From NCBI RefSeq assembly GCF_001677435.1, contig NZ_CP016268.1, positions 726,001-790,000 of the forward strand: a DNA stretch of 64,000 nt. Direction: 5' to 3'. Of this stretch, positions 40,694 to 51,741 are shown piece after piece. The position numbers and the translations under genes were made by a program. Each line of letters starts with the position of its first letter. Position 1 is the stretch's first letter. The DNA is from Woeseia oceani. GTDB taxonomy: Bacteria; Pseudomonadota; Gammaproteobacteria; Steroidobacterales; Woeseiaceae. Under the pieces are notes generated by a model, which was given only the letters and a program-made list of their open reading frames with translations, was not told where the DNA came from and made no database searches.

Positions 40694-42679
40694 TTAATCG
40701 ACGCGACTGAGTGTCACGCGTTCGAGCAGGCTGGCCACACTGAGGAAGCGGCCATCCCTGACCACAGCGATAACCTGTGCACTGTCGGCGACGTTGCTCA
40801 GGGGGTCGCCGGCGACGAGCAAGAGGTCGGCACGAGCGCCTGCGGCTATCCGGCCCAGGTCGGCCCCCAATCCCAGCGCCGTCGCGCCGCCTCCGGTTGC
40901 CGCGTGCAGTACCTGGTAGGGCGGGAGTCCAGCCGCCTGCAGGGCAAGAAGTTCGGCTTGGGTGGCCAGTCCGGGCGGTAAGCCCGACGGCCGGCTGCCA
41001 ACCACGACGGCGCTGATGCTGTTGCCGATCAGGGGCGTGGCGCCTGAGCTGCGTGCGGTTGCTGTAGCAGTCCTGAGTTGCGTCGCCGGTGGCAGGGCTC
41101 GCAATGCGGCGAGGCCTGGCGTGCCGGCGTCAGCCATCCCGGACACGAGTAACAACGGCCCGCCGTTGGTCAGTTCAATTATGTCGGCATAGCGCCGGCC
41201 CTGGGGCGACACGGGCATGCTGGCCGTACCGAGCATGAGTTCAGCATTCATTGCCAGGCCGGAGCTCCAGCTGCCGGCCAGTAACGGCACGCCGCGTTTG
41301 CGCCATTGCTGCAATGCTGAGTTCATTCGTGGATTTGCGGTTCGCTGTTCGACGGCGGTCAACAGGCGGATGTCCCGGTCCGGTCCGGCCGGCGGTTCCT
41401 GTGTTATTTCCGCCGCCCGCAGCAGCCGGGGGCCCGGCAGTATTTCTCCCGCCCAAACGTTGGTGTCAAATTCAGGGGCGTCCGCAGAGACCAGTGTAGT
41501 CACACCAAAGGCCAGCAGCAGCGGCCCCATGGCCGCTACGTCGTCGCCGGGCAGGCTGGCGTACATATCAATCAGGCCGGGCATGACGGTAATGTCGCCA
41601 ATGTCGAATACGGTCAGTTCGGTTCTTGGTGTCTGATCTTCAACCGCAACGACGAAACCATCGCGAACCAGCACATCGACGTTGTAGCGGTAGTCGACGC
41701 CGTGCCCGTCATACAGTCGTGCGGCGCGAATGACGAACTCGCCCCGAACCGGCTTCTCGTCGGGCAACGGCGCCACAGGACCGGCCGGCCCGCGGCGCTG
41801 GCCAGCGTTCTGCACCAGCGCAGAGAACGGTATTTCTTCTGAATTGCGATCTTCGAAATGCCGGCTCTTGATCACGCCGTCGGCGGTGTATACGAATTGC
41901 GTGCGATCAATCCAGCTGGGGGCACTGAGAAAGAAGTCCTCCCCATCGACCAGTGTTCGTGCGAGCGGCGGCTCCGACAGGATCAGCATGTTCAGGCTAA
42001 GGCGACCTGATTCACCTTGTTGCAGATAGGTAATTAACGTGTTGTCGGGCCGCCATGAAGGTGCTGATAGCGGCGTCGCCGATTCCAGCAAGCGCTGAGG
42101 TTCGCCGGAATAGCGGCGCACGACGAGGTACCAGCGATCGTTCTCGTGCAGGACGTAGCACAGGTGTCGGCCGTCCGCGGACCAGGCGGGTTCGCTTTCG
42201 TCACCGTCGTGATGCGTCAGACGGTACTCGACGCCGCTGGCCAGGTCGCGTTCCCAGATGTCGAGGTTGTCGCCATCGCGCGCGGCCGAATAAACAATGC
42301 GTTCGCCGTCCGGGTGCCAGTCGCCCGCTTGTTCTTGCAGGCCGGCCGGGGTCAGTCGACTGTTGCGGCCGTCATCCGGATTGACACGCCAGAGCGCCGT
42401 GCCGTTGGCACCGTGAGCCTGGTAGAGAATTTCCTTGCCATCGGGCGACCAGCGAGGCCGTTGTGCTGTCGCCGCCAGACTGGTTTGCTTTTGCAAATCG
42501 CCGCCGCGGGCTGCACCGGTCCAGATGTTGCCGAGCAGGTCGACGGCCAGCCGACCGTCGGCAGGATTGACGTCCGCCGAAATATTGGTGCCCTGATTGA
42601 GGCGAAATTCGGCACTGACCTGCAGCGAACAAACCAGAGTAGCCAGCAGTGCGGCTCTGTGCCGTCCGTTACGCGTCAC
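40694..42679 (-). CDS. exported TolB-like beta-propeller / amidohydrolase homologue lacking metal ligands
   Basis: A 661-aa protein with a signal peptide (AALLATLVCSLQVSA), then TolB/WD40-like propeller repeats (~35-275: RPRWSPDGKEILYQ, GDWHPDGERIVYSA, EPAWSADGRHLCYV). A C-terminal amidohydrolase domain follows at ~315-655. The domain keeps VMPGLID and the end motif AGARADLLLVAGDPL...VVRDGRFL. The metal-binding D-x-H-x-H is replaced by Asp371-Met-Tyr-Ala-Ser375, and the later Asp of AGSD reads AGSW. It is therefore probably not a canonical hydrolase, although related fused enzymes are active. The start is GTG, overlapping the CPXCG gene by 11 bp. Confidence 0.85.
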   Translation of the reverse strand: MTRNGRHRAALLATLVCSLQVSAEFRLNQGTNISADVNPADGRLAVDLLGNIWTGAARGGDLQKQTSLAATAQRPRWSPDGKEILYQAHGANGTALWRVNPDDGRNSRLTPAGLQEQAGDWHPDGERIVYSAARDGDNLDIWERDLASGVEYRLTHHDGDESEPAWSADGRHLCYVLHENDRWYLVVRRYSGEPQRLLESATPLSAPSWRPDNTLITYLQQGESGRLSLNMLILSEPPLARTLVDGEDFFLSAPSWIDRTQFVYTADGVIKSRHFEDRNSEEIPFSALVQNAGQRRGPAGPVAPLPDEKPVRGEFVIRAARLYDGHGVDYRYNVDVLVRDGFVVAVEDQTPRTELTVFDIGDITVMPGLIDMYASLPGDDVAAMGPLLLAFGVTTLVSADAPEFDTNVWAGEILPGPRLLRAAEITQEPPAGPDRDIRLLTAVEQRTANPRMNSALQQWRKRGVPLLAGSWSSGLAMNAELMLGTASMPVSPQGRRYADIIELTNGGPLLLVSGMADAGTPGLAALRALPPATQLRTATATARSSGATPLIGNSISAVVVGSRPSGLPPGLATQAELLALQAAGLPPYQVLHAATGGGATALGLGADLGRIAAGARADLLLVAGDPLSNVADSAQVIAVVRDGRFLSVASLLERVTLSRVD

Positions 42680-42860
42680 GGCTTACCTGGACGTCAACAG
42701 AGTCATCGTCTGCGCAGGTGAAAGCGATCTGCATGGGTCGGCAACAGACCTGGCAGTCTTCTATGTAGCTTTGGTCACCGGCAGAGGTGTCGATCAGTAC
42801 GTGCATGGATTCCCCGCAAAACGGGCAATGTATACGTTGTTCGATCAGTGCTGCGTTCAT
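42669..42860 (-). CDS. CPXCG motif-containing cysteine-rich protein
   Basis: A 63-aa zinc-ribbon-like protein with HCPFCGES (Cys12, Cys15) and EDCQVCCRPMQ (Cys36, Cys39, Cys40), the pattern of the CPXCG family. It probably binds zinc. The function is unknown; homologues are widespread in gammaproteobacteria. It overlaps the start of the amidohydrolase homologue by 11 bp and follows pdxH after 11 bp, so the three genes likely form one transcript. Confidence 0.9.
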   Translation of the reverse strand: MNAALIEQRIHCPFCGESMHVLIDTSAGDQSYIEDCQVCCRPMQIAFTCADDDSVDVQVSRDA

Positions 42861-42871
42861 TACCGTAGCCG

Positions 42872-43591
42872 TCAGGGTTGCAGACGGTTGCCGCTCCAGC
42901 TGCCGGCTGCAAAACCCTGTGCATCGCCTGCTGTCAGTGTTCTGTGCCAGCGTGCCCGGTCGTGAATGCGGTCACCGCCTTCCACCCAGAGTTCGATGGC
43001 CTGAATCCAGATCCTGAAACCGCCCCAGTGCGGAGGGCGCGGGATCGTCGGTGGCGTGGCGCTGGCCAGCGTGTTGGTGTCTTCACCAAGTGCAACGCCC
43101 AAATCGTTGGCTCGGGCCCGCAGTTGTTCGATCAGCTTGTCCCGTGATTCCAACGGCCGACTCTGGTCCGAGCCCCACGCGCCCAGCTGGCTGCCCCAGC
43201 CGCGGGTCGCGAAATAGGCGTCGCTTTCGCTGGCGGGTGAACGCACGGCCTGACCTTCGATGCGAATCTGCCGGCCCAGTGCATCCCAGTGCATGACCGC
43301 GGCAACTCGCGGGTGAGCGCTGATTTCCGTGCTCTTGCGGGATTGGTAATTGGTGTAGAAAACGAGGTAGCCGGGTTCTGCAACAAACGCCTTGCACAGC
43401 ACGATGCGAACCGATGGCTGCAGGTCGTCGCCGACGCTGACCAATGACATCGCATTGGGGTTGCGTTGTGCGGCCTGTTCCTGCGCATGCGTGAACCACT
43501 CGCTGGCGAGTTCCATGGGGTTTTGCGGAAGGACTTCGGGTAGACGATCCATTGCCTGAATGTTGTTCACAGTTACTTGCCTGAAAGTCAT
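42872..43591 (-). CDS. pdxH: pyridoxamine 5'-phosphate oxidase
   Basis: FMN-dependent oxidation of pyridoxine/pyridoxamine phosphate to PLP. It has 239 aa. FMN and substrate motifs are PSVRIVLCKAFVAEPGYLVFYTNYQSRKSTEI, then ATRGWGSQLGAWGSDQS, and the C-terminal signature RPPHWGGFRIWIQAIELWVEGGDRIHDRARW. A later ATG at 43552 (MDRLPEVLP) is equally plausible as the start. It is the first gene of a pdxH-CPXCG-amidohydrolase group. Confidence 0.96.
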   Translation of the reverse strand: MTFRQVTVNNIQAMDRLPEVLPQNPMELASEWFTHAQEQAAQRNPNAMSLVSVGDDLQPSVRIVLCKAFVAEPGYLVFYTNYQSRKSTEISAHPRVAAVMHWDALGRQIRIEGQAVRSPASESDAYFATRGWGSQLGAWGSDQSRPLESRDKLIEQLRARANDLGVALGEDTNTLASATPPTIPRPPHWGGFRIWIQAIELWVEGGDRIHDRARWHRTLTAGDAQGFAAGSWSGNRLQP

Positions 43592-43711
43592 GGGCCGCAG
43601 TCTGGCCTTGTGCGCGGAGAGTAGCAGACCGCGCGGTGGCCTTCTATCAGCCGGTCATGCAGGTAGTCTCGCCCCGATGCGCGTGGCTGAACCCGGCCTG
43701 ATCCGGCCCGT

Positions 43712-44836
<1,125 letters not shown>

Positions 44837-45069
44837 TCAGTCTGGGTGGGCGGGACGTTGCCGGAATACTCGCATGATTGGCCTTCTCCCGGTAGGGCGG
44901 GCCGGGGAGGTTGGCGGTCACCGGCTGTGGATCGGTCGCGCTCGATGCTTCTGAAGTGGTGTTCAGCTATCGTTCATAAAACGATTAAAAACAAAGTGTT
45001 GCATTAAGCTTCGGTTCATCGCGGGCGCCGTATTCTGGCGGCGTGATGATGCAATCGGAGGTACCCGTC

Positions 45070-45432
45070 ATGCGAACGTTTAATTCACAATGTGCAACTC
45101 TGGCCCTGGTAGCCGGACTCCTGTTCGTTGCAATGCCCGCGGCGAATGCTCACGAACCCGGCTACAAAAGTTATCACGGTCCGGTGAGCGGACAACGCTA
45201 CGTTTACCACCACGGGTCGGTGCTGCCGCGCGCAATGCGCAATAATCGAGACTTCCTGCGCTGGTATGAGAGGAATCTGCACCGGCTCAGGTTTGAGCAC
45301 AGCTGGCACCACGTCTACCAACGCTACCAGCGGGACTATCGTAGCAAGCAGTACCGCAAGTCATACCACAAGGCGAAGCGCCACGAACAGCGCAAACGCA
45401 ACAAGCACCGCAAGCCGCATCGCCGTCATTGA
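45070..45432 (+). CDS. small exported His/Arg/Tyr-rich basic protein
   Basis: A 120-aa protein with a clear signal peptide (cleavage after PAANA, residue 27). The mature ~93 residues contain 18 Arg, 13 His, 8 Lys and 10 Tyr against only 6 acidic residues. The tail is almost all basic or His. ATG 45070 is preceded by CGGAGG. The gene stands alone with its own terminator just downstream. No family is recognised; metal, polyanion or envelope binding are possibilities from composition alone. Confidence 0.8.
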   Translation: MRTFNSQCATLALVAGLLFVAMPAANAHEPGYKSYHGPVSGQRYVYHHGSVLPRAMRNNRDFLRWYERNLHRLRFEHSWHHVYQRYQRDYRSKQYRKSYHKAKRHEQRKRNKHRKPHRRH

Positions 45433-45470
45433 GACCGGCATTTCCAGGTAAACGGGCTGCCATAAGCCGA

Positions 45471-45503
45471 AGCCTCCGGACCCGAAGTCCGGAGGCTTTT
45501 TTC
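45471..45503 (+). terminator. intrinsic terminator after the basic exported protein gene
   Basis: A 10-bp stem (AGCCTCCGGA / TCCGGAGGCT) around a 7-nt loop is followed by TTTTTTCG. It lies 38 bp after the stop codon and isolates this gene from tyrA. Confidence 0.93.
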
Positions 45504-45589
45504 GTTTCGGGAGTCCGGTTCCTTCTGTTGTGGCGGGATCTGCGGTAAAACGGGGTTAGCGTCGAAACACTATTGGGAACTGTTGCAAC

Positions 45590-46693
45590 ATGGAACTGGA
45601 TGAACTGCGTAACGAGCTGAACGGCATCGACCGTAAGCTGGTGGAATTGATAGCCAGACGGCAGCAGATTGTTGGCCGCATTGGCAAGACCAAGCTTACG
45701 ACCGGCCGGGCGACCCGCGATTTTGAGCGCGAAAAAGTTGTCCTTGGACTGGCGCGGGAGCAGGCTCGCGCCTTATCCGTAGATCCGGATCTGGCCGAAT
45801 CCATCATGGCTTCACTGATTCGCTCTTCGCTGGCGAGCCAGGAACGCGACCGGGTTGCCGCCGAAGGCCGGGGTGATGGACAAAGCGTCCTGCTTATTGG
45901 TGGTGCGGGCAAGATGGGTGGCTGGTTTGCGGAGTTCTTTGCGTCGCAGGGTTACGCGGTGACCATCGCCGATACCACCATTGAGGACGGTGATCGTTGC
46001 TACAAAGACTGGCATGACGCTGGCGTGGATTTCGACGTCATCGTTGTTGCCGCGCCATTGGCCATCAGCGGACAAATTCTGCTTGAGCTGGCGACGCTGA
46101 AACCGCGCGGGCTGGTGTTTGATATCGGCTCGTTGAAATCGCCGCTCAAAGCGGGGTTGCGTGAGATGGCGGCAGCGGGCTGCAAGGTAACGTCGTTGCA
46201 CCCGATGTTTGGTCCGGATACGAACTTGTTATCGGGTCGGCACCTGATATTCGTGGATGCAGGCTCGGCGGATGCAACCCGTACGGCCAGAGAGATGTTC
46301 AGCGCGACGATGGTCACGCAACTGGAAATGAACCTCGAAGATCACGATCGGCTCATCGCTTACGTCCTTGGATTGTCGCATGCGCTTAATATCGCCTTCT
46401 TCACCGCGCTCGCAGAAAGTGGTGAGGCGGCACCCAGGTTGGCGAAACTGTCGTCGACCACTTTTGATTCGCAGTTGCTTATTTCGAGCGCGGTAGCTCG
46501 TGAGAATCCGTACCTGTATTTTGAAATTCAGCATTTGAATGAATTCGGTATCGGTCCGCTGGACGCGTTGTGCGATTCCGTTAACCGAATTCGCAAGCTG
46601 GTTGCCGATGGCGACCAGGCGGGCTTCGTCGAGCTAATGCGTCATGGCAAGGAATACCTTGCGACGCGTAGTGCGCCGAGTGACGCCGTTTAG
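45590..46693 (+). CDS. tyrA: bifunctional chorismate mutase / prephenate dehydrogenase
   Basis: A T-protein of 367 aa for tyrosine synthesis. The N-terminal ~90 residues are an AroQ chorismate mutase helix bundle (MELDELRNELNGIDRKLVELIARRQQIVGRIGKTK). The NAD-binding domain begins VLLIGGAGKMGGWFAEFFASQGY, and LHPMFGPDTNLLSGR carries the dehydrogenase site His. The remainder is the helical dimer domain, including LIAYVLGLSHALNIAFF. Architecture and length match E. coli TyrA. It appears monocistronic. Confidence 0.95.
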   Translation: MELDELRNELNGIDRKLVELIARRQQIVGRIGKTKLTTGRATRDFEREKVVLGLAREQARALSVDPDLAESIMASLIRSSLASQERDRVAAEGRGDGQSVLLIGGAGKMGGWFAEFFASQGYAVTIADTTIEDGDRCYKDWHDAGVDFDVIVVAAPLAISGQILLELATLKPRGLVFDIGSLKSPLKAGLREMAAAGCKVTSLHPMFGPDTNLLSGRHLIFVDAGSADATRTAREMFSATMVTQLEMNLEDHDRLIAYVLGLSHALNIAFFTALAESGEAAPRLAKLSSTTFDSQLLISSAVARENPYLYFEIQHLNEFGIGPLDALCDSVNRIRKLVADGDQAGFVELMRHGKEYLATRSAPSDAV

Positions 46694-46775
46694 TGCAGAG
46701 CATAGTGTCAGGCAGTGCGACTGGCACTTACTGGTCAAAACCCGAATGTCGAATGAGCCGACGGAGTGAGTGAGT

Positions 46776-47870
<1,095 letters not shown>

Positions 47871-47908
47871 CGGGCATTTAGCCGTTGGCAAGCGCTCTCG
47901 CCGTATGT

Positions 47909-47927
47909 GATAATGAGAAGCATTATC
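47909..47927 (+). promoter_or_regulatory. Fur box overlapping the fbpA promoter
   Basis: GATAATGAGAAGCATTATC matches the 19-bp Fur consensus at 17 positions. A TTGGCA (47885-47890) lies 18 bp before GATAAT, so the operator would cover a likely -10 element. The fbpA ATG is 28 bp beyond. Iron-replete Fur should repress the operon. Confidence 0.9.
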
Positions 47928-47954
47928 ATTAAGTTAGCAGAGTGAACCATTGCC

Positions 47955-49010
47955 ATGCCGAATTCGTTATCTGCCCGTATTCCGGGATTCACCGCGTTAG
48001 CTATCGCTTGCTTGCTGGTTGCTTGTGGCGCTGACAATTCTGAACCTGCTGCGACCACGGCTGCCGACAAGGCACCGGAGCCTGTCGTGGTGTACTCCGC
48101 GCGCGCGGAACAACTGATCAAACCGATTTTCGACGCGTACACCGCCGAGACGGGCGTTGAGGTTCGTTACACGACAGACAGCGAACAACCACTGATTCAG
48201 AAGCTGCTCGCTGAAGGTCAAACAACGCCGGCGGACCTGTTGCTGACCGTGGATGCGGGCAATCTGTGGTACGCCGCCGAAAAAGGTGTGTTGCGGCCGG
48301 TACGCTCCGACGTGCTGCAGGCGGACATACCCGAACACTTGCGCGATCCGGAAAATCAGTGGTTCGCGATGTCGGTACGCGCCCGGACGATTGTGTATGA
48401 CACCCGCAGCGTGGACCCGGCCGACCTTAAAGGGTATGCCGATCTCGCTGACCCGAAATGGGCCGGCAAGCTTTGCCTGCGGACGTCGGCAAAAGTCTAT
48501 AACCAGTCCCTGGTCGCAATGCTCATCGCGTCTTTGGGCGAACGTCGTACCGAAGAAATTGTTCGCGGCTGGGTGGCCAATCTGGCGACCGATGTGTTTT
48601 CCAATGACACCAAGCTCATTGAAGCGATAGAGGCGGGGCAGTGCCAGGTCGGTATCGTGAATACCTATTATTTTGGTCGGCTCCAGAAAGAGAATCCCGA
48701 TATCCCGGTGGCGATTTTCTGGCCAGCTGCTGACACGGGCGGTGTCCACGTCAATGTTTCGGGTGCCGGTGTGACCCGTCACGCCAAGAACCCGGAAGGC
48801 GCCATTGCTTTGCTTGATTGGATGTCACAACCGAAGGCGCAGAAATTGCTGGGCGGCGAAAACATGGAGTACCCGGCGAACCCGACGGTGGCGGCGCATC
48901 CAATGGTCGTAGCCTGGGGCGAGTTTTCCGCCAGCCCGATGAACGTTGCCAGGGCTGGTGAGTTTCAGGCCGATGCCGTGAAACTCATGGACCGGGCTGG
49001 CTATCGTTAA
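47955..49010 (+). CDS. fbpA: Fe(3+) ABC transporter substrate-binding lipoprotein
   Basis: A periplasmic ferric-iron binding protein of 351 aa. The signal peptide ends LLVACGAD (lipobox). The family pattern VVVYSARAEQLIKPIFDAYTAETGVEVRYTTDSEQPLIQKL is that of FbpA/FutA. The tandem tyrosines in GIVNTYYFGRLQ correspond to the iron-coordinating pair, and SGAGVTRHAKNPEGAIALLDWMS is near the C-terminus. A Fur box lies just upstream and permease and ATPase genes follow, so the substrate assignment is strong. Confidence 0.94.
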   Translation: MPNSLSARIPGFTALAIACLLVACGADNSEPAATTAADKAPEPVVVYSARAEQLIKPIFDAYTAETGVEVRYTTDSEQPLIQKLLAEGQTTPADLLLTVDAGNLWYAAEKGVLRPVRSDVLQADIPEHLRDPENQWFAMSVRARTIVYDTRSVDPADLKGYADLADPKWAGKLCLRTSAKVYNQSLVAMLIASLGERRTEEIVRGWVANLATDVFSNDTKLIEAIEAGQCQVGIVNTYYFGRLQKENPDIPVAIFWPAADTGGVHVNVSGAGVTRHAKNPEGAIALLDWMSQPKAQKLLGGENMEYPANPTVAAHPMVVAWGEFSASPMNVARAGEFQADAVKLMDRAGYR

Positions 49011-49031
49011 ACTCCGACAGGTGGTTGGCGC

Positions 49032-50693
49032 TTGAAGCCCATGCAAGGCCCCACGGCTGTACCGGCGCAAGCCGTTGACGCTTCCGTGCGTGCCGCCCGA
49101 TCAGGGCGGCACGCTGGTTTTGGTTGGCTCGTCGCGTTAATCGCGCTGATTGCTTCCGCGCCACTGTTGGTGGCGCTGTCGTCCTTATTCGTCGATACGG
49201 GTGACATCTGGTCGCATTTGCTGACCTACGTGCTGCCGGAAGCTTTCACCAACACACTGTTGCTGGTCGCCGGTGTTGCAACTATCACATCGTTACTCGG
49301 CGTTTCGCTTGCCTGGTTTGTTGCAACCTGCGAGTTTCCCGGCCGCCGGTTCTTTGCATGGGCGCTGTTGTTGCCGATGGCGATGCCCGGCTATGTTCTC
49401 GGTTTTGCCCTCGCCGCATTGTTCGAATACACCGGGCCTCTGCAGTCTGGATGGCGCGCGACCTTCGGTGCCGATACCGAGTTTCCTGGTCTGGGGCCGG
49501 CTGGCGCTTCAATACTGACGCTAAGCCTCGTGTTGTACCCGTACGTGTTTCTTATTTGCCGTCAGGCATTCGCGAGTCAGGGCGTGCGCGGTATTGAGGT
49601 GGCCCAAAGTTGTGGCTTCAGACCTGTGCAAGGCTTCTTCCGCGTTTCTTTGCCCCTGGCGCGGCCCTGGATAGTCGCCGGCGTCAGCCTTGCAATCATG
49701 GAGTGTCTTGCCGATTTCGGCACGGTCCAGTTATTCAACTTCACGACGTTCACTACCGCCATTTACCGATCGTGGTATGGCTTGTTCTCTTTGCAGTCGG
49801 CGCTGCAATTGTCACTGGTGCTGGTAACACTGGTGCTTGGCGCGCTTTTGTTGGAAAAACGTTTTCGCGGTGCGTCCCGTTACACCAGCACGGCCAGTGC
49901 GGGTCATTCCAGGCTGGAGCTCGGTAAGCCGCAGCGACTGTCTGTCAGTTTGTACTGTGCCGCCGTTCTGTTCGTTGCGTTCGTCTTGCCGGCCAGCCTG
50001 ATACTGGTCTGGAGTGTGCGCAGCTTTGGTGTTGAATTCGACGCCCGTTATTGGCACCTGGCTGGCAACACGTTGATGCTGGCGACCATGGCCGCGGCAT
50101 TGATTACAACGGTCGCCGTGCTTCTGGCCTTCGCCGTTCGTTACGCTCCCGGCCGAATGAATCAGGCGCTGGCGCGAATCGCAACATTGGGCTATGCCAT
50201 TCCGGGTACTGTCCTTGCGGTCGGCTTTTTCGTGCCGGTAGCAGCACTCAGTCGCTGGATAAACGGTACACTTCTGTCCGATAGCGGCACTGTCGTTGCA
50301 TTGCAGGGTGGACTTAGCGTTGTCTTGCTGGCTTACATGGCGAGGTATCTGGCCGTTGCGCATGGACCCATTGACAGTGCCTTGCTGCGCATCAAGTCGA
50401 GTATCGAAGACGCTGCTCGTGGCATGGGAGTGTCGGGCTTGCGCTTGCTGGGTCGTGTGCATGTGCCGATACTCAGGCCCGCAATCGTAACGGCACTGTT
50501 ACTGGTTTTTGTTGATGTCATGAAAGAACTTCCGATTACCCTGATGACCCGGCCGTTCGGTTGGGACACGCTGGCTGTTCGTGTATTCCAGCTCACAACG
50601 GAAGGTGAGTGGCAGCGCGCCGCGTTGCCGGCCCTGGCAATCGTGCTGGCCGGGCTGGTGCCCGTGGTCATACTCAGTCGGCGCAACGACTGA
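49032..50693 (+). CDS. fbpB: Fe(3+) ABC transporter permease
   Basis: A fused double permease of 553 aa with about 12 membrane helices. Two BPD-transport modules are present, each with the EAA-type cytoplasmic loop (first: EVAQSCGFRPVQGFFRVSLPLARPWIVAG; second: IEDAARGMGVSGLRLLGRVHVPILRPAIVTA). This is the FbpB/ThiP arrangement. The start is TTG at 49032, with AGGTGG 7 bp upstream; ATG 49041 is the alternative. It lies 21 bp after fbpA, and its stop overlaps the ATPase start (TGATG). Confidence 0.94.
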   Translation: MKPMQGPTAVPAQAVDASVRAARSGRHAGFGWLVALIALIASAPLLVALSSLFVDTGDIWSHLLTYVLPEAFTNTLLLVAGVATITSLLGVSLAWFVATCEFPGRRFFAWALLLPMAMPGYVLGFALAALFEYTGPLQSGWRATFGADTEFPGLGPAGASILTLSLVLYPYVFLICRQAFASQGVRGIEVAQSCGFRPVQGFFRVSLPLARPWIVAGVSLAIMECLADFGTVQLFNFTTFTTAIYRSWYGLFSLQSALQLSLVLVTLVLGALLLEKRFRGASRYTSTASAGHSRLELGKPQRLSVSLYCAAVLFVAFVLPASLILVWSVRSFGVEFDARYWHLAGNTLMLATMAAALITTVAVLLAFAVRYAPGRMNQALARIATLGYAIPGTVLAVGFFVPVAALSRWINGTLLSDSGTVVALQGGLSVVLLAYMARYLAVAHGPIDSALLRIKSSIEDAARGMGVSGLRLLGRVHVPILRPAIVTALLLVFVDVMKELPITLMTRPFGWDTLAVRVFQLTTEGEWQRAALPALAIVLAGLVPVVILSRRND

Positions 50694-51730
50694 TGCTCGA
50701 AATCAACGCAATCAGCCATCGATATACAGAGGAGCCTGTACTGGACGAGGTGTCGCTCAGTCTGGAGGGCGGGCGTATCGGCTGCATTCTGGGCCCCAGC
50801 GGCTGCGGCAAGACCACCTTGTTGCGTTGTATTGCCGGCTTCGAGCAAATCAGTGCCGGCGAAATTCGCGCAGGCGCTACCTTGCTTAGTTCCAACAGCA
50901 TGCACATGTCAGCCGAAGAACGGCGTATTGGCATGGTGTTCCAGGACTACGCGCTGCTGCCGCATTTGACCGCGCAGCAGAACGTGTCTTTTGCGTTGCA
51001 CCGGCAGCCGAAGCGCGATGCCCGTTTGCTGGCAATGAAGTTCCTGAAACTGGTTGGCCTGGCCGAGTTCGCGGCGAGATATCCGCACGAACTATCCGGC
51101 GGGCAACAACAGCGAGTTGCACTCGCCAGGGCGCTTGCGCCAGAGCCGCGGTTGCTGCTGATGGATGAACCGTTTTCCAATCTCGATGCCAGCTTGCGCC
51201 AGGATCTGGGGCAGGAGATTCGACAGCTGCTGACCCAACTCGGAACGACAGCGCTGGTCGCGATGCACGATCATCACGACGCGTTCGCACTCGCTGATGA
51301 TGTGGGCGTGCTGCGTGGGGGACGGATGTTGCAATGGGACAGTGCGTACCGGCTTTACCACCGGCCAGCAGATCGTTTCATCGCCGACTTTGTCGGCAAA
51401 GGTGTCTGGTTGGAAGGGCGGGTCCGTGGCGAGAATCTTGTGGAGACCGAACTGGGGACGATGTCCGGGCGCATGGAGGAGCCATTGACCGAAGGCACCT
51501 CAGTCGACGTGTTATTACGTCCGGATGATGTTGTTCACGACGACGACAGTCTGATGAAAGCCGAAGTCATCTCGAAGCAGTTCAAAGGCTCAGAATTTCT
51601 CTACGAACTGAAAACAGTGAGCGGCGCGACACTCTTGTCGTCGGTACCGAGTCATCACAATCACCCGGTCGGTGAGGCCATCGGCATTCGACTGGAAACG
51701 GACCACATCGTGGTTTTTGCCCGCCGGTAA
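50693..51730 (+). CDS. fbpC: Fe(3+) ABC transporter ATP-binding protein
   Basis: A 345-aa ATPase of the FbpC/PotA class. Walker A is GPSGCGKT at 34-41; the Q loop is MVFQDYALLPHLT, the signature ELSGGQQQRVALARALAPEP, Walker B LLLMDEPFSNLDASLR and the switch His AMHDHHDAFALADD. A TOBE-like C-terminal domain follows (~265-345). ATG 50693 shares a base with the permease stop, so a longer upstream frame is spurious. It completes the Fur-regulated fbpABC operon. Confidence 0.95.
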   Translation: MLEINAISHRYTEEPVLDEVSLSLEGGRIGCILGPSGCGKTTLLRCIAGFEQISAGEIRAGATLLSSNSMHMSAEERRIGMVFQDYALLPHLTAQQNVSFALHRQPKRDARLLAMKFLKLVGLAEFAARYPHELSGGQQQRVALARALAPEPRLLLMDEPFSNLDASLRQDLGQEIRQLLTQLGTTALVAMHDHHDAFALADDVGVLRGGRMLQWDSAYRLYHRPADRFIADFVGKGVWLEGRVRGENLVETELGTMSGRMEEPLTEGTSVDVLLRPDDVVHDDDSLMKAEVISKQFKGSEFLYELKTVSGATLLSSVPSHHNHPVGEAIGIRLETDHIVVFARR

Positions 51731-51741
51731 CCTTCTCGTTG

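Noticed and set aside
50609..50692. An upstream extension of fbpC inside fbpB
   Set aside because: The ABC domain begins naturally at ATG 50693, sharing a base with the fbpB stop; the extension is not ABC-like.
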